From the NCBI GenBank assembly GCA_010405405.1, contig MU004232.1, forward strand, positions 1,073,481-1,137,480: 64,000 nt of DNA, in the 5' to 3' direction. Each line of letters starts with the position of its first letter. Within the stretch, counting starts at the first letter, position 1. This document shows, in pieces, positions 20,430 through 31,621 of the stretch. A program made the translations under genes and the position numbers. Below the pieces are notes generated by a model. It was not told the DNA's origin and did no database searches. It saw nothing but the letters and a program-made list of their open reading frames with translations. The DNA is from Microthyrium microscopicum. Taxonomy: Eukaryota; Ascomycota; Dothideomycetes; Microthyriales; Microthyriaceae.

Positions 20430-22638
20430 TCATAACGCAGTCTGATACCAAAACTCGCTCCCATCATTCGCAGTTGCACTAAAATCCATAGTCTGAAAAT
20501 CAGGCCACTGAGCAGCCGAACTCAACATCTCACTAAACGCATCCGTCGACAACATATTAGGCATGTCGTTGAAATTGAACTCGCTCGCAACGGGTATGCC
20601 ATCTTTCGCTGGCTGTAGCTCACGGAATATATCTTCCATCTGCTTCTCGAAATCTACCCGATTCTGCTGTTTCTCCTCAGCGTTCTGCGTGACTAGCCAG
20701 TCTACGGTGGCTGATGAGAGTGTGTCGAATGCATCTCGACAGCCGGTGGCGCCTGGGAAGCTTTCGGATAATGCGGCCAAAGTCGACGCACACGAGTTAA
20801 GGGTAGATATGCTTTTCGACACTGGGTTTTGATCGCGAATTTCTTTGGAGAGCCAGAGGCCGTATATTACTCCTAGGCCGGCCATGAAGAGTTGGTGGGT
20901 GGATTTCCACAATACGTCGACTTTTCCTTCGCGTTGTAGTATTTTGATGCTTGCTATCAGGTTGCATGCGGCGTCAAATGAGGCTATGAACTCTTCGGCC
21001 GATGTGTGAATGACTGTAGCGCTGGGTCTGTAAAGTTGGAGAATTGCATTATTGTAGATTGCATCCCAATAAGCCTGCTGAGCAAATATTGAAGAGGGGT
21101 GTGATTGTTCTAGCGGTGGGATGCTATGATACCATTCCCTCAAACGAGGCAGAATGTCATTGATCCAAGCGGCGTAGTCTGTTCGAGGATAGGCAATCTT
21201 TGGCGACCAGGCTTGATTGTGTTGTACGTGTTTGATTTCAGACTCCAGCTTGGACATGTGGAATAAGTGGTTGTGAGCTTCTTGATGGTGGATATCGTAT
21301 TCGTTCGTTTGACTGTCGTGAGATTCACGAGATATCATTCGTGGATCCGGAAGTGGAACCGCGATACTCTCGTCGATGATACCGAAAGGTCGGCCTAGAG
21401 TTATGCAAAGAACACGGTCAAATTGGTAAGCAGACCACCATAGCCGCCGGCGGATATGCAGCATGTTTCGTTCCATGTTCAGGTTTTGATCTTCTGTTTC
21501 CCAGTGAAGTCCCATATCGATGCAAACACGCAGTGCAGTGCCTGTCAAATGCCAAAGACTCCCTTGGGAAGGAAAGAGAGCTACAAATTGAGCTAGCAGA
21601 AGAATAGGACGCAGAGTCTCTATATCATTCCTGGAGTATGCGAAGACCTTCTCTATCCAGACAAGAGCCGAGCGGAAGCATCCTTCGCTTTGCGTAGGTC
21701 GGCCTCCAGATGGATTGGGTACATCAAAGAGGGCAATTGCGAGAATCAGATAGGTCGTGAAAATATCTATCTCCACTACACGACCTTCAGGGGCTGTTCG
21801 GCCGGTTGCATGGCAGTATGCACTGTCAAAGGCTTCTACAGCTTCTGAACGTTCCAGAATTGGTAAATGAGGTGTACGATACTGAAAGTAAACATCAAGC
21901 AGATGTTCCGCAGCTTGGCGTGGAGGTAGAGAGGCTTGAGACGTAGGGTATGATGATGAAGGCTCCTGAGGCCGTTTTTTGGAGGTTAGGGAAGCTATTG
22001 GAAGTGAATCTATCCGGATTGCTGCCATTACTAGTCTGGCGAGCGTAATGCCACTGCTTTGTCCTAAAAAGCGTGGTTGTCTTGAAGGTTCAACGACGAC
22101 GTTTTTGACACTTTTGATCAGATCTTGAAAATGAGTAGTACTTTCTTCTGAACCTGTTGGGCTTTGTCCCGTTCTGGTTGGGGACAATGGATCAATGGAA
22201 GATGTTGCCTCTAAGTTGTATGAATTTGTCTGAAGACGAGTCCGGAGTTCTTGGTTTTCGAGAGACAGCTTCTCAACCTGGGCTTCAAGATTGGAAACAT
22301 AGTTGCGAGGTATCTGTCGATACTTTAGTGATATATATCAAGCAGCGACTGTTTGAGTTTACCTCAGCCTGTTTACCCGAGTGGTAGGTAAGACACAGCA
22401 CATGGGCACTTTCACAATTGGAGCAATTCGGATATTTCAGATCACACTGCGCGTGAAGCCGATCAGTAAACTTTGGAAGAATGCGGGAGGGATAGTATTA
22501 TTACTTTCTGCTTTCTCCGACGACATCTGTGGATTTGTTAGTATCGTATAGCCTAGTTGATTATGCAACTCACCTTTGGCAGGCAGTGACCCCCTTCGCC
22601 AGCCGCTGATTTCCACGCGACGAAGTAGGCGACTGCAT
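20430..22638 (-). CDS. Zn2Cys6 transcription factor with fungal-specific TF domain
   Basis: Four exons: 22638-22574, 22526-22505, 22446-22363 and 22313-20430, encoding 684 residues. Joined, they give a complete zinc cluster with cysteines at residues 20, 23, 30, 37, 40 and 47 (CX2CX6CX6CX2CX6C, including CQRCRRRKQKCD). A coiled-coil linker NYVSNLEAQVEKLSLENQEL follows. The large regulatory domain has ILAIALFDV, GTALRVCIDMGLHWE, RRRLWWSAYQFDR and LGRPFGI, typical of PF04082. The cluster is split over three exons, one of only 22 nt. It probably controls the flanking binding-protein and carrier genes, which is inference from position only. Confidence 0.88.
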
Positions 22639-23878
22639 CTACACTACAGACTGGCTATCGGAAGAAGCCAAAGCTTTGGGTTGAGGATACGATAATACTA
22701 GGCGTATGGTAGGGCTGTAGTTGGAAAACGGAAAAAGGCGCTCAGTCAATCGCTGGTGGTCGGAAAAGACCGATAAATAGGCAACCCGCAGGTCACGGCA
22801 GATCAAGCCCAGTACAAGCTTGTAGACACTCATGCGAACCCAACTCTCAAGCAATGGGTTCTTAGCTTCGACGATCTTGACCATGATCAATGGATTCTTG
22901 CAATATTTACAGAGTTTTGAGCAATATGACTGGCTGTCGCCGTGCAAAGATAAGGACAACGACTACTCGAGGGTCCAGCCAGCAAGGAATCGACAAGCTA
23001 CGGGGCAACTCGTTCTAATTCTTCCTACCGCAAAACCGGCCCATCCCCAAAATCGTGTATATCGTAGGGTGCGTAGTCTAGTAAACTGTGGCCAACCCGC
23101 CTTTCAGAAATAGTGCTGGTAAGTAGTGGTAGCTTGATAGGAGGTAGTATGAGGGATCGAGAATGCTCCCGTATACTGGTAGAGGCTAAGATTTAATGGA
23201 CTTCGCGGCCTTTGCCATTGGTCTTTAACAATGTTTCTTATCGCAATGCTTTTTTCGGAATAGAGCCGCGCCCCACACTTTTTCCAACCAGTCCAGCAGT
23301 CACGCCAGACGGCCAGTTCTCCTTCTAGAATCCAACCTCACCCTCGCTTTCCTCCCATCCTTCGGCAACTTCCCACACTCAACACCAATCAGACCAGCCA
23401 GCCCGCAACAACGACCCTGCATAATCTTGGATTCTTCCTTACAACCCAGAGCCATGGTGTCGATGCTAGTAGGTAGTTGTATACTACAAGCGCTAACATC
23501 CGAAAACAACCTCTAGCAATGGCTAAAACCGAGATTCTGGCACGCTCCCATCGACAAAAGCATCAGCCTAGCCATCTTGAGTTAGGTCGGCTTTGTCCGA
23601 CAAGATGAATTCCGATATCCAGGATTCAACCTCTCACGCTGATCTTATCGTGCAATCATGGATGCAATGCGAGATGTATATGCTATTGCCATAGTTGCCA
23701 CGAGTTGAGACTGGCTAGATGGATCCTAGAGAAGATCTTGAAGTCTATAAGTATACCGATGCACTCTCAACAAGAATTTTAATATCCAAACACTTCTCAT
23801 CAAACAGGCAATCGTTGTCATATCTTATATCTTCAAATTATATCTCTAGTCCACTTGTTTCAAGTGCCAGCTATTGCT
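22639..23878. other. Divergent promoter region of regulator and MFS carrier
   Basis: About 1.24 kb between the Zn2Cys6 gene and the carrier gene. Short frames here have no family resemblance. Operator sites for the regulator would be expected, but I cannot name one with confidence. Confidence 0.45.
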
Positions 23879-25447
23879 ATGGAAAAAGCACTTTCAACCG
23901 AGAAGGCTCCCATGGACTTCAACGATAAGCAACCTATCGAAGATCAAGCCTACGAGATCAGAGGCGAAGTCATCGAAATCGACCCAAAACTAGAAGCAAA
24001 TGCCCGAAGAAAGTTCGATCTCTATGTCTTACCCGTCTCCGTGATATTTCTTGTCTTGTCCAGTCTCGACAGAAACAATGTAAGTTGGAGTCCTTTTCAA
24101 CACACTACCTTTTCTAACATATTCTTAGCTTGGAAATGCTCGAGTTTTCGGCTTCGATAGAGATCTCAAGCTTACTGGAAACCAATTCGGCAACATCAAC
24201 ACCTTGTCAAGCGTCATGACTATCCTTTTTGAACTTCCATGGGTTCTAGCCGTCAAGCGATGGGGAGCCAATAAAGCTATCGGAACCGCATTTGTACTCT
24301 GGAGTGCCTGCACTATTGGAACTGCCTTTGTCCAAAACTATGGTCAAGTCATCGCCGTCCGTATGATTCTGAATGCCGCCGAAGCTGGACTCGCTCAGGG
24401 CTTTGCCTTCTTGTTTTCCACTATTTACCCACGAGAGCTAGCAGGAAAGCGTATAATGACTACAAATCTCGCTCAATGTATCTCCGGCGCTTTCGGTGGC
24501 CTATTTGCCTATGGTGTCCAACAAATGGGTGATAGAGCTGGACTTGCTGCATGGCGATGGCTGTTCATCATCGAATTTCTCATCACTGTCCTCATTGGAG
24601 GCATTGGCTGGATCTTCCTACCCAAATCAGCGGAAACAGCCTGGTTTTTGAACGCCGAAGAGAAAGAAACCATGCGCCTTAAGAAAATGCGAGATACAGC
24701 GCTGAGAGGAACCGACAAGTTTGACAAGAAGTGGATCAAGATCGCACTCACTGATCCCTTCGTCTGGATGCTAGGCACAGCTTTCTTCACTTCTTCCGTC
24801 GCTATCAATGGATTCGGAGTTTTCCTTCCAACAATCATCTCGGGCATGGGATACGCCTCAATACAGGTCAACTACTTGACAATCCCTGTGTATGTTCTCG
24901 GTGCTGCCTCTCTCTGCCTTCAAGTCTACTTCTCCGACAAGTTGCGAAAGCGAGGTCTCGTCATCATGGCCTGCTGTGTTCCAGTCGCTGTTGGCTATCT
25001 TATCTGTGTTGGAACAGCCAATCCTCACGCTGGATACGCTGGCATGTTCATTCTAGTTATTGGTAAGTTCCCGTGAATCATCTCTGAACAACATTATCTA
25101 ACAATCGAACAGGTCTATACCCAATCTCTACGCTCGCTGTTACCTGGATCACTACCAATCTTTCGCCAGATACCAAGCGCTCAATTGGCATGCCCATTGC
25201 CTACTCTCTTGCCAACGTCTCAAACGTCGTCTCTTCACAGCTATACCCAGATCAACAAGGTCCTCGTTACCAACAGGGCAATGGTATCTCAGCTGGCCTA
25301 ACAATTGTGGCTGGGTTTCTTTATGGTACTTGCTGGCTCTTGCTCCGAAAGCGAAACGCAAAGAAGGCCAAGCTGCTCGCCGAGGGAGCCACCACCAACG
25401 GCCTCGAGGGTGATCAAAGTCTAGAGGCGGGCATGTACATTCTATGA
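23879..25447 (+). CDS. MFS transporter, allantoate permease (Dal5)-like family
   Basis: Three exons, 23879-24079, 24129-25062 and 25113-25447 (introns 49 and 50 nt), encode 489 residues. The N-terminus ends KFDLYVLPVSVIFLVLSSLDRNN, followed by LGNARVFGFDRDLKLTGNQF, the classic opening of anion:cation symporter (Dal5/Tna1/vitamin H) carriers. AEAGLAQGFAFLFSTIYPREL, AWRWLFIIE and RSIGMPIAYSLANVSNVVSS fit the later helices. These plasma-membrane permeases import organic anions such as allantoate, nicotinate, pantothenate or thiamine precursors. Which one is not readable here. It stands divergent to the Zn2Cys6 gene and near the NMT1/THI5-like gene. Confidence 0.88.
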
Positions 25448-26338
25448 ACAGACCCATTTAATGACCTACGAGAGTCAAAACGAGTATTATATCACAGGCA
25501 CAATGTTCATCGGGGCGGCAAGGACATAATGCCAATTGCCGCAAGCGTTGAGGAGTTTCTTTTTGGGAGGCAGCGTTCTTTCTGAACAAAAACATAGACA
25601 TATTTTCTATTATCCATCCAATCAATATCATTAATCATAACCCATCCCATACTCGCTCTAAGGCTGCAAACTCATTCTTTCACGGCGCCGAGCCCCAGCC
25701 TCGGACTCCGAGCAGTCTTAGGTCAATGTAATACCAATATCAGATATCTCGAATCATAACACAGATCAACCTGCTCACATGTGTAATCTTAGGTCTTCAA
25801 CAATGTATGCCATCCCTGGAAGCCATACTGAAATGTCAGGCCATCTCGGTATCCGCTGCACCATCGTCCGGATTATACTCCGTTCACTGCCATATTGCAA
25901 GGCAAGTTACTCCTAACAAAACACGTTTCGTATCAACAGCGACGGGCCTATCCGTAAGGATCCGCATTTAGCGGCGCGTTATACTAATTACCCCAGAAAT
26001 CACCATGTCGTGGCTGGACCAGACAATGGTCCAAGAACACCAAAGGCCATAGCTCCCAGCAGCGATACTCCTAATTGAAAGCTCCATTTTGTATCATAAT
26101 CTTGCTGCCTAGTATCAGCGAAAGTGACGTGATCTTTCAGAGGCTTTTGTGTGGCCTCGAGTATAGTCCTAAGCTTTGGATTGGACACAAGTCGTTACTC
26201 GTGACAACCGGTCGACCATCAATGGAAGTATAAAGACTACACCAAGGGCCTCGAAAGAAGACTTTCAGTTCACAGCCATCTCATCTAGCATAACATTATT
26301 CCAATCTTCCAGACTTACCCCACATATCATTTGACATC
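25448..26338. other. Intergenic, about 0.9 kb
   Basis: A 62-codon minus-strand frame at 26000-26188 has one hydrophobic stretch (LGVSLLGAMAFGVLGPLSG) and might be a small membrane protein. Nothing supports it beyond that. The rest shows no coding signal. Confidence 0.35.
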
Positions 26339-26930
26339 ATGGTTCTCTTCAACATCCTCTTCCCGTCCCCCCCAGCGGGCCAAACCCCTGCCCCAGAAAA
26401 GGTGAACTTCTTTCAAAGAACTTAATGTTCCATGCATGGCTAACGTCACCAGATGCAAGACATCTTTGCGTATCAAGAGAAGATTGCCAAAGAAGGCAAA
26501 TTGATCTGGGCTGAACGTACGTAGAGCCCTCCACTCTCCACCTGATCTAGACCTTATACATGTACTAAATCCCCCTTCTCCAGGGCTCCACGACGCCGCC
26601 AAAGAGTCCGCACGCATCCACATCGATGGCTCTGGCAACTCCACCGTCGAAAACGGTCCATTTGACGGCCCCAGCCTAGGCGGCTATGCAGTAATTGATG
26701 TCGCCGACCTTAACGAGGCCATTGCCCTCGTCAAAGACTTCCCATCCGGCTTTCCAAGCACCACTGTCGAGATCCGTCGTGTTATAGATATCAATGACAT
26801 TCCTGCCCCTGATGCCGTCAAGGCTAAGGCGAAGGCGCTTCGGTGAGTTCGATTTGCAATTATAGGACTGGTTCATACTGATGACTCTAGTGAACTCATG
26901 GCTGCCAATGCTAAGAAGCTTCATGCTTAG
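26339..26930 (+). CDS. Small YCII-related / DGPF-domain-like protein
   Basis: Four exons, 26339-26401, 26453-26516, 26584-26842 and 26891-26930, with introns of 51, 67 and 48 nt, encode 141 residues. The central part (VENGPFDGPSLGGYAVIDVA, NEAIALVKDFP, TVEIRRVIDI) matches the DGPF/YCII-like fold: a dimeric alpha/beta barrel found in small proteins of mostly unknown function. The first exon gives MVLFNILFPSPPAGQ. The product is small and soluble. No catalytic role can be read from the sequence. Confidence 0.75.
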
Positions 26931-27482
26931 ACTTTAGGTCTGGAAAAAGCACCTAGCGAGGTGAATTAAAAAGTGAGAGTTACTGATACTCCTGTATCTA
27001 TGAGTGTAAATAGCACAGAGCTAGAAATATGAATTACCATAAAGCTCGAAAACTTCTGTATTTGATCTGCTAAATGAATCATTTTTGCGATTTCTCCATG
27101 AAGCCACATGGAGATTCCGATGTATGAAAACTGGATGAAACTCCAGCGGCTGTCAATGAAGGATGTATCTCTTGAACATAGTTCTAACTGCTCCAAGGCA
27201 AAGTTTGGAGACTAGGTCCTTACCTGGCGATGTGCCAGATTCCTCAACAGATTAGGCCAGGGAACCTCGGGTATCCACGCACACTACCACACAGCTTGAC
27301 AGCTTAACAATAAGACCCTGCATATCTTCCCGATTCGTGCTCGCGTGTTGACTATTTAGATTAAAGAATGCTACCTACCTAGAGGGGACCACAGGCAAGA
27401 TTTGTAGATATCATTGGAAGTAAAACGGCGGTATGTCAACATTTTCAGCATTCAATAACAACTCACATTCTTATCCACCACA
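26931..27482. other. Intergenic upstream of galactokinase
   Basis: About 0.55 kb. It contains the palindrome-like motif CTACCTACCTAG near 27371, a kind of short TACCTAGG repeat also seen near 62120 and 63160. No gene is seen. Confidence 0.4.
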
Positions 27483-29072
27483 ATGACGAAGGATCCGGAG
27501 TCTCCAAGCTCGAAACCAGTATTATATGTTCCAAGTGCAACCTCTCTATCCGATATCTATCCAGACGATGCGCTTCCATCGCAAAGAGCAAGATGGGAGG
27601 AGCTCTTCGCCAAATTCGCCCAAGAGTATGGACACGCCGCGGACTTTGTATCAAGAAGCCCAGGAAGAGTCAACCTAATCGGTGAACATATTGATTATTC
27701 TCTCTATCAGGTTCTTCCTATGGCGATAACTTTCGACTCTTTGGTTGCCGTAGCTGTACATCCACCACCAAATGGTTCCACCTCTAACATACGCATCGCC
27801 AATGTTGATACATCAAGATTTCCAACCAGAACGTTTGAGGTCCCAGTCAAGGGCGACATCGATATCGACACCACTGCCCATGAATGGACCAACTACTTCA
27901 AAGCCGGACTCAACGGCGCTTTCCAACTTCTTCGAAAGCTCAACGCAGATTTCGTACCAGTCGGAATGGATGTCGTTGTCAGTGGCTCAGTTCCAACCGG
28001 AAGCGGGCTCTCCAGCAGTACAGCTTTTGTCTGCGCAAGCGCCCTGGCCGTCATGGTCGCCAACGGCGTACAACACATTGACAAAAACGACCTCTGTGAG
28101 CTCACCATAATCTCTGAGCGCGGAATAGGAGTCAACTCAGGTGGGATGGACCAAGTCGCCTCAGTCTTCTCGCTCCGCGGAAGCGCTACATATATCAGCT
28201 TTGTGCCAAAACTCGTCGTCGAGCCTCTCCAGTTCCCAGCAACGGATCCAGAATTGACGTTCATCATAACGCAAAGCTATGTTGAGTCTCTCAAAGCCGT
28301 CACCGCGCCAATGTACTACAACATCCGCGTTACGGAATGTTCGTTGGCTGCTGCAGTGCTAGCAAAAGCATTAGGACTACCAGAGTTACCTTTGGATACA
28401 TCGCCGCTGAAAATCAGTTTGAGGGGCTTTCAAAATACTTACTTCCAGACACAACATGGCATACCCGATAATTACGAAATCAGCCACGCCGAATTTGAAA
28501 GTCAGCTGGAACAACTGGTCGCGCTGGTGGAAAAACACCTGCCCAAGGACGGCTACACGCGGGAAGAAATAGCTGATATCCTCGATATCTCAAAATCAGC
28601 ACTTGACGAACGATACTTCGCGCGGATTGCAGTAAAGACCGATCAACTCAAATTGCGTCAACGGGCTTTACATGTATACGGCGAAGCTCTTCGCGTAGTC
28701 AAATTCAAAACCAAGCTCTCATCACACCAGCCTTCTGCTTCTTCTGGTGATGCATTACTCCAGGAGCTAGGAACATTAATGAATAATGCGCAACACTCGA
28801 ACAAGGAGCTATATGAATGTAGCTGCGCGGAGCTCGATGAAATTTGCCAGATCGCAAGGGAAGCTGGTGCATATGGAAGCCGACTCACTGGTGCGGGATG
28901 GGGAGGCTGTTGCGTGCATTTGGTGCCCAAGGACAAGCTTGGTCAGGTGAAGCAGGCTTTGGAGGAGAGGTATTACCGGAAGAGGTGGCCGGACATGTCG
29001 GATCAGAAGTTGAGTGATGCTGTTGTTGTTAGTGAGCCTGGTAGTGGGAGCTATGTATATCGCAAGTCCTGA
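27483..29072 (+). CDS. GAL1: Galactokinase (Leloir pathway)
   Basis: An intronless 529-residue frame with the GHMP kinase signatures in order: SRSPGRVNLIGEHIDYS near residues 57-73 (galactokinase signature), SGSVPTGSGLSSSTAF (ATP-binding glycine/serine loop), GVNSGGMDQVAS with the catalytic Asp, and near the C-terminus GSRLTGAGWGGCCVHLVP. It phosphorylates galactose at C1 with ATP in the cytosol. The length matches yeast Gal1. Yeast Gal3-type sensors lack part of the GLSSS loop, while here the loop is whole, so enzyme activity is expected. Confidence 0.95.
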   Translation: MTKDPESPSSKPVLYVPSATSLSDIYPDDALPSQRARWEELFAKFAQEYGHAADFVSRSPGRVNLIGEHIDYSLYQVLPMAITFDSLVAVAVHPPPNGSTSNIRIANVDTSRFPTRTFEVPVKGDIDIDTTAHEWTNYFKAGLNGAFQLLRKLNADFVPVGMDVVVSGSVPTGSGLSSSTAFVCASALAVMVANGVQHIDKNDLCELTIISERGIGVNSGGMDQVASVFSLRGSATYISFVPKLVVEPLQFPATDPELTFIITQSYVESLKAVTAPMYYNIRVTECSLAAAVLAKALGLPELPLDTSPLKISLRGFQNTYFQTQHGIPDNYEISHAEFESQLEQLVALVEKHLPKDGYTREEIADILDISKSALDERYFARIAVKTDQLKLRQRALHVYGEALRVVKFKTKLSSHQPSASSGDALLQELGTLMNNAQHSNKELYECSCAELDEICQIAREAGAYGSRLTGAGWGGCCVHLVPKDKLGQVKQALEERYYRKRWPDMSDQKLSDAVVVSEPGSGSYVYRKS

Positions 29073-29291
29073 GAAATTCCAGTAGAATACACAGAGCATA
29101 AGCGGTAGGTATCTGTTCTTAAGGTACCTGACTGGTGCTGTCATGGAGCATTGTACCTATCATAATTTATGAAATTCTGGGCATGGCGTCGTGTTTGACG
29201 TTCGATTATGATTAATGATAGAATTAGAATAATAATCATTACAACGTCGAATAGAAGGTCCGGCAGATACTTAGCATCGAAGGGTTAAACT

Positions 29292-29553
29292 TTAGAGCAC
29301 ATCATACTCTCGGTCCGTCTCAGCATCAGACTCTGACTTCTCCGATTGAATGTCAGTCCAACAACCCTCATCTGTTCCTTGGTGTTCAAAAAGCTATTCA
29401 TCAACTGGACTATCCATATCGGCCTCGCTCATTTCCTCATGTTCAGAATGCTAGTCATCGAGTGGACTATCCATATCACCCTGGTTTGTTTCCTCATGTT
29501 CAGAAGGCTATTCATCGCCAGGATAACCCATATCGCTCTTTTGATCCAACACA
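29292..29553 (-). repeat. 57 bp tandem repeats at and beyond the ATG18 stop
   Basis: Units start at + positions 29394, 29451 and 29508. The first two are close copies (both contain GGACTATCCATATC and TTTCCTCATGTTCAGAA), the third is partial, and a half copy lies to the left. On the minus strand each unit reads as an acidic block such as SEHEE...DMDSPLDD followed by an in-frame TAG. The first TAG (29510-29508) ends the ATG18 frame. The same frame stays acidic and open, apart from TAGs at 29453 and 29396, until TAA at 29294. Confidence 0.7.
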
Positions 29554-31036
29554 CTAAAATTTGTTATTATCAATCCTGATTTAGAAGGGGTAATGAACTT
29601 ACGAGTACTGCTTTTCCAAAACACCCTCGCCCCCGCTCTCCAGAGATAGTGTGTAGACCAAAAACTGGCCTTCACTCGTTACCACCATCAACTGTGGATG
29701 GGCCCCACTCATCGCGACAACGCTTTTGACGGGACTTGTGCCTGGCCCACCCAGCTGTCCTCGTGCTAGGCGCGGTACTTTGACCCACGCAAAGTCTCGT
29801 GCGGGCTCCCACATTTCTGTGACAGAGCTTGGGAGGTAGCCGCCGACGCGTGCAGCTAACGAGAGGCCAACGTTCTGTGAGGTCCGCCGGATCATGCTAG
29901 CCAAGGTGTTTGATGCTGGTCTTGGTGGTGGGGATGGATCATGAGTCGGTGTTCCCATGTCATCGTCGCTATTTGAGCCACTACGATCTAAGCCTGATGA
30001 GAATGATTCGCTGCGTCGTCGCGAAACTGCGTCTGGTGTAGTTGGGCTAGCTGGTTCGGGGGGCGAGACACTACTTCCCGCCTGCCGGGACGAAGATTGC
30101 TGGGCTACGAGCTTAAAGATGTGGATGGTTTCGGTGGCAGAGGACACAGCGAGAAGAGTGGAGGCGGCATTAAAGGACATGCAGTAGATCTGGGCAGGTA
30201 GGGACCCACGTCGAAAATGGAAAAGGCGTTCTCCAGACGGAATGCTGAAGACACGGATAATAGTTCCTTTCTCTGAAGCTGTGGCGAGCATGGTGCCGGA
30301 ATTGTTGATGGCGAGGGAGCCAAGGGTGGTCTGGTGGGCTTCAATGACGTTAACGGATTCTATCTTGTTGGTATCATATATGAGGACTTCGCCTGTGGTT
30401 GGGGGAAGGAAGTTGCCGGTGGGTGGTGCGTGGGCTGGTTGGTTATAGGATGATACTGACTGCTTGGATGGTTGTGGAAATGCCATAAAGTTGTTATCTG
30501 AATTCGGCGAGAGTGCACAGAGGCCTTGACATGGTTAGGTAAGTTGTTTCGTTTTTTGCGGAACTTACCATGAGGATTTGGTGAGGTCTCAACTGTACTA
30601 AGGAGCTTCATGTTACTCATGTCATAGATATAGATGGCGTCTTCGAGTACAACCACTAAGCGCTTTCGATTCATGCGAACTGCCAATATTTTCATTGGAA
30701 ACGTGAGTTCGCATATGGTAGTGTTTTTCTAACTCTCCGTCAGGCCACCATTTAGTTCCATGCAGTCGATATACAAACCTTCGTATTAAGAATTCGGAGC
30801 AGACGTGGTGATAATATCAGAGCAACAAGTGAAGTGGAAAAGAGCATTTCCATGATCGATACATCTCCTTCTTCGTTACCATAGTAGACACTGAAAGGCT
30901 CTGTTGTGTAGAGCTTGAAACCTTTGGACGAACCTTGTTATGCCAGTTAGCTAAATCTCTGACAAAGTAGAATGATAGTCTCACCTACTCCCAACAGGGA
31001 GTTGTCCTGGTTGAAAGTCACAAAGTTCAACGCCAT
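29508..31036 (-). CDS. ATG18: Autophagy PROPPIN Atg18
   Basis: Five exons: 31036-30985, 30933-30779, 30728-30569, 30524-29603 and 29553-29508 (444 residues), all GT-AG, introns 44-51 nt. It opens [18 protein letters not shown], then [11 protein letters not shown] and [26 protein letters not shown] seven-blade beta propeller follows, with the phosphoinositide-binding FRRG motif at about residues 226-229. Residues about 265-330 are a Ser/Pro-rich loop. Atg18 binds PI3P/PI(3,5)P2 with Atg2 on the phagophore and on vacuoles. The last exon is short and ends at the first of several in-frame TAG codons within tandem repeats. Confidence 0.92.
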
Positions 31037-31621
31037 CCCCCGAGTATTGCTCATCAGTGAGCGATCAAACTTTGATTCACAGCTAGAGTAGACTACGAGA
31101 GGCCGCTCTCAGAGCTTGATAGACGTCTCAGAAGGGCAGCTAGATCCTCAGGTGGTTCTTGGACAGTGGAACGAAGGCTTTTGTGTATAGATGCCTAGCG
31201 GGTGGTTGAACGGGTAAAGTAGTATGAGATCAGAAGAATAATGAAGATGGGAGGAGAATAGCCAATGTATGTCAGAAATCAAGATGTCTCTCTTGGGGAA
31301 AGATGTTGGTGACAGTGGCACCTGCCTGGTCTTAACTTAGCTGCATGTGGTGGAGAAAGGAGGAAGCTGCCTCTGGTTGGTGGGGAAAGTGTAAGGAACC
31401 ATGTAAGGATACATACATCGCCCCCATTCTCTAACATCGCCCCTTCATGTCCCGACAGGCAGCAAGCAAACAGCTTTAGTCCCATTCTGATGTTTGCTTT
31501 ACTTAGTACATACATAGGTACTAGTATATATACAATGCTCCCCCGAAAATGAGCGCATGACATATCATAAGCAATCTGGCTTGTCGCTACAAATAACTCA
31601 CACTAAGGAACCACTACAGTC
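31037..31621. other. Divergent promoter region ATG18 / PPM2
   Basis: This 585 bp holds the 5' regions of both genes. A TATATATAC stretch lies near 31525-31535, about 90 bp before the PPM2 start. No gene is seen. Confidence 0.45.
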
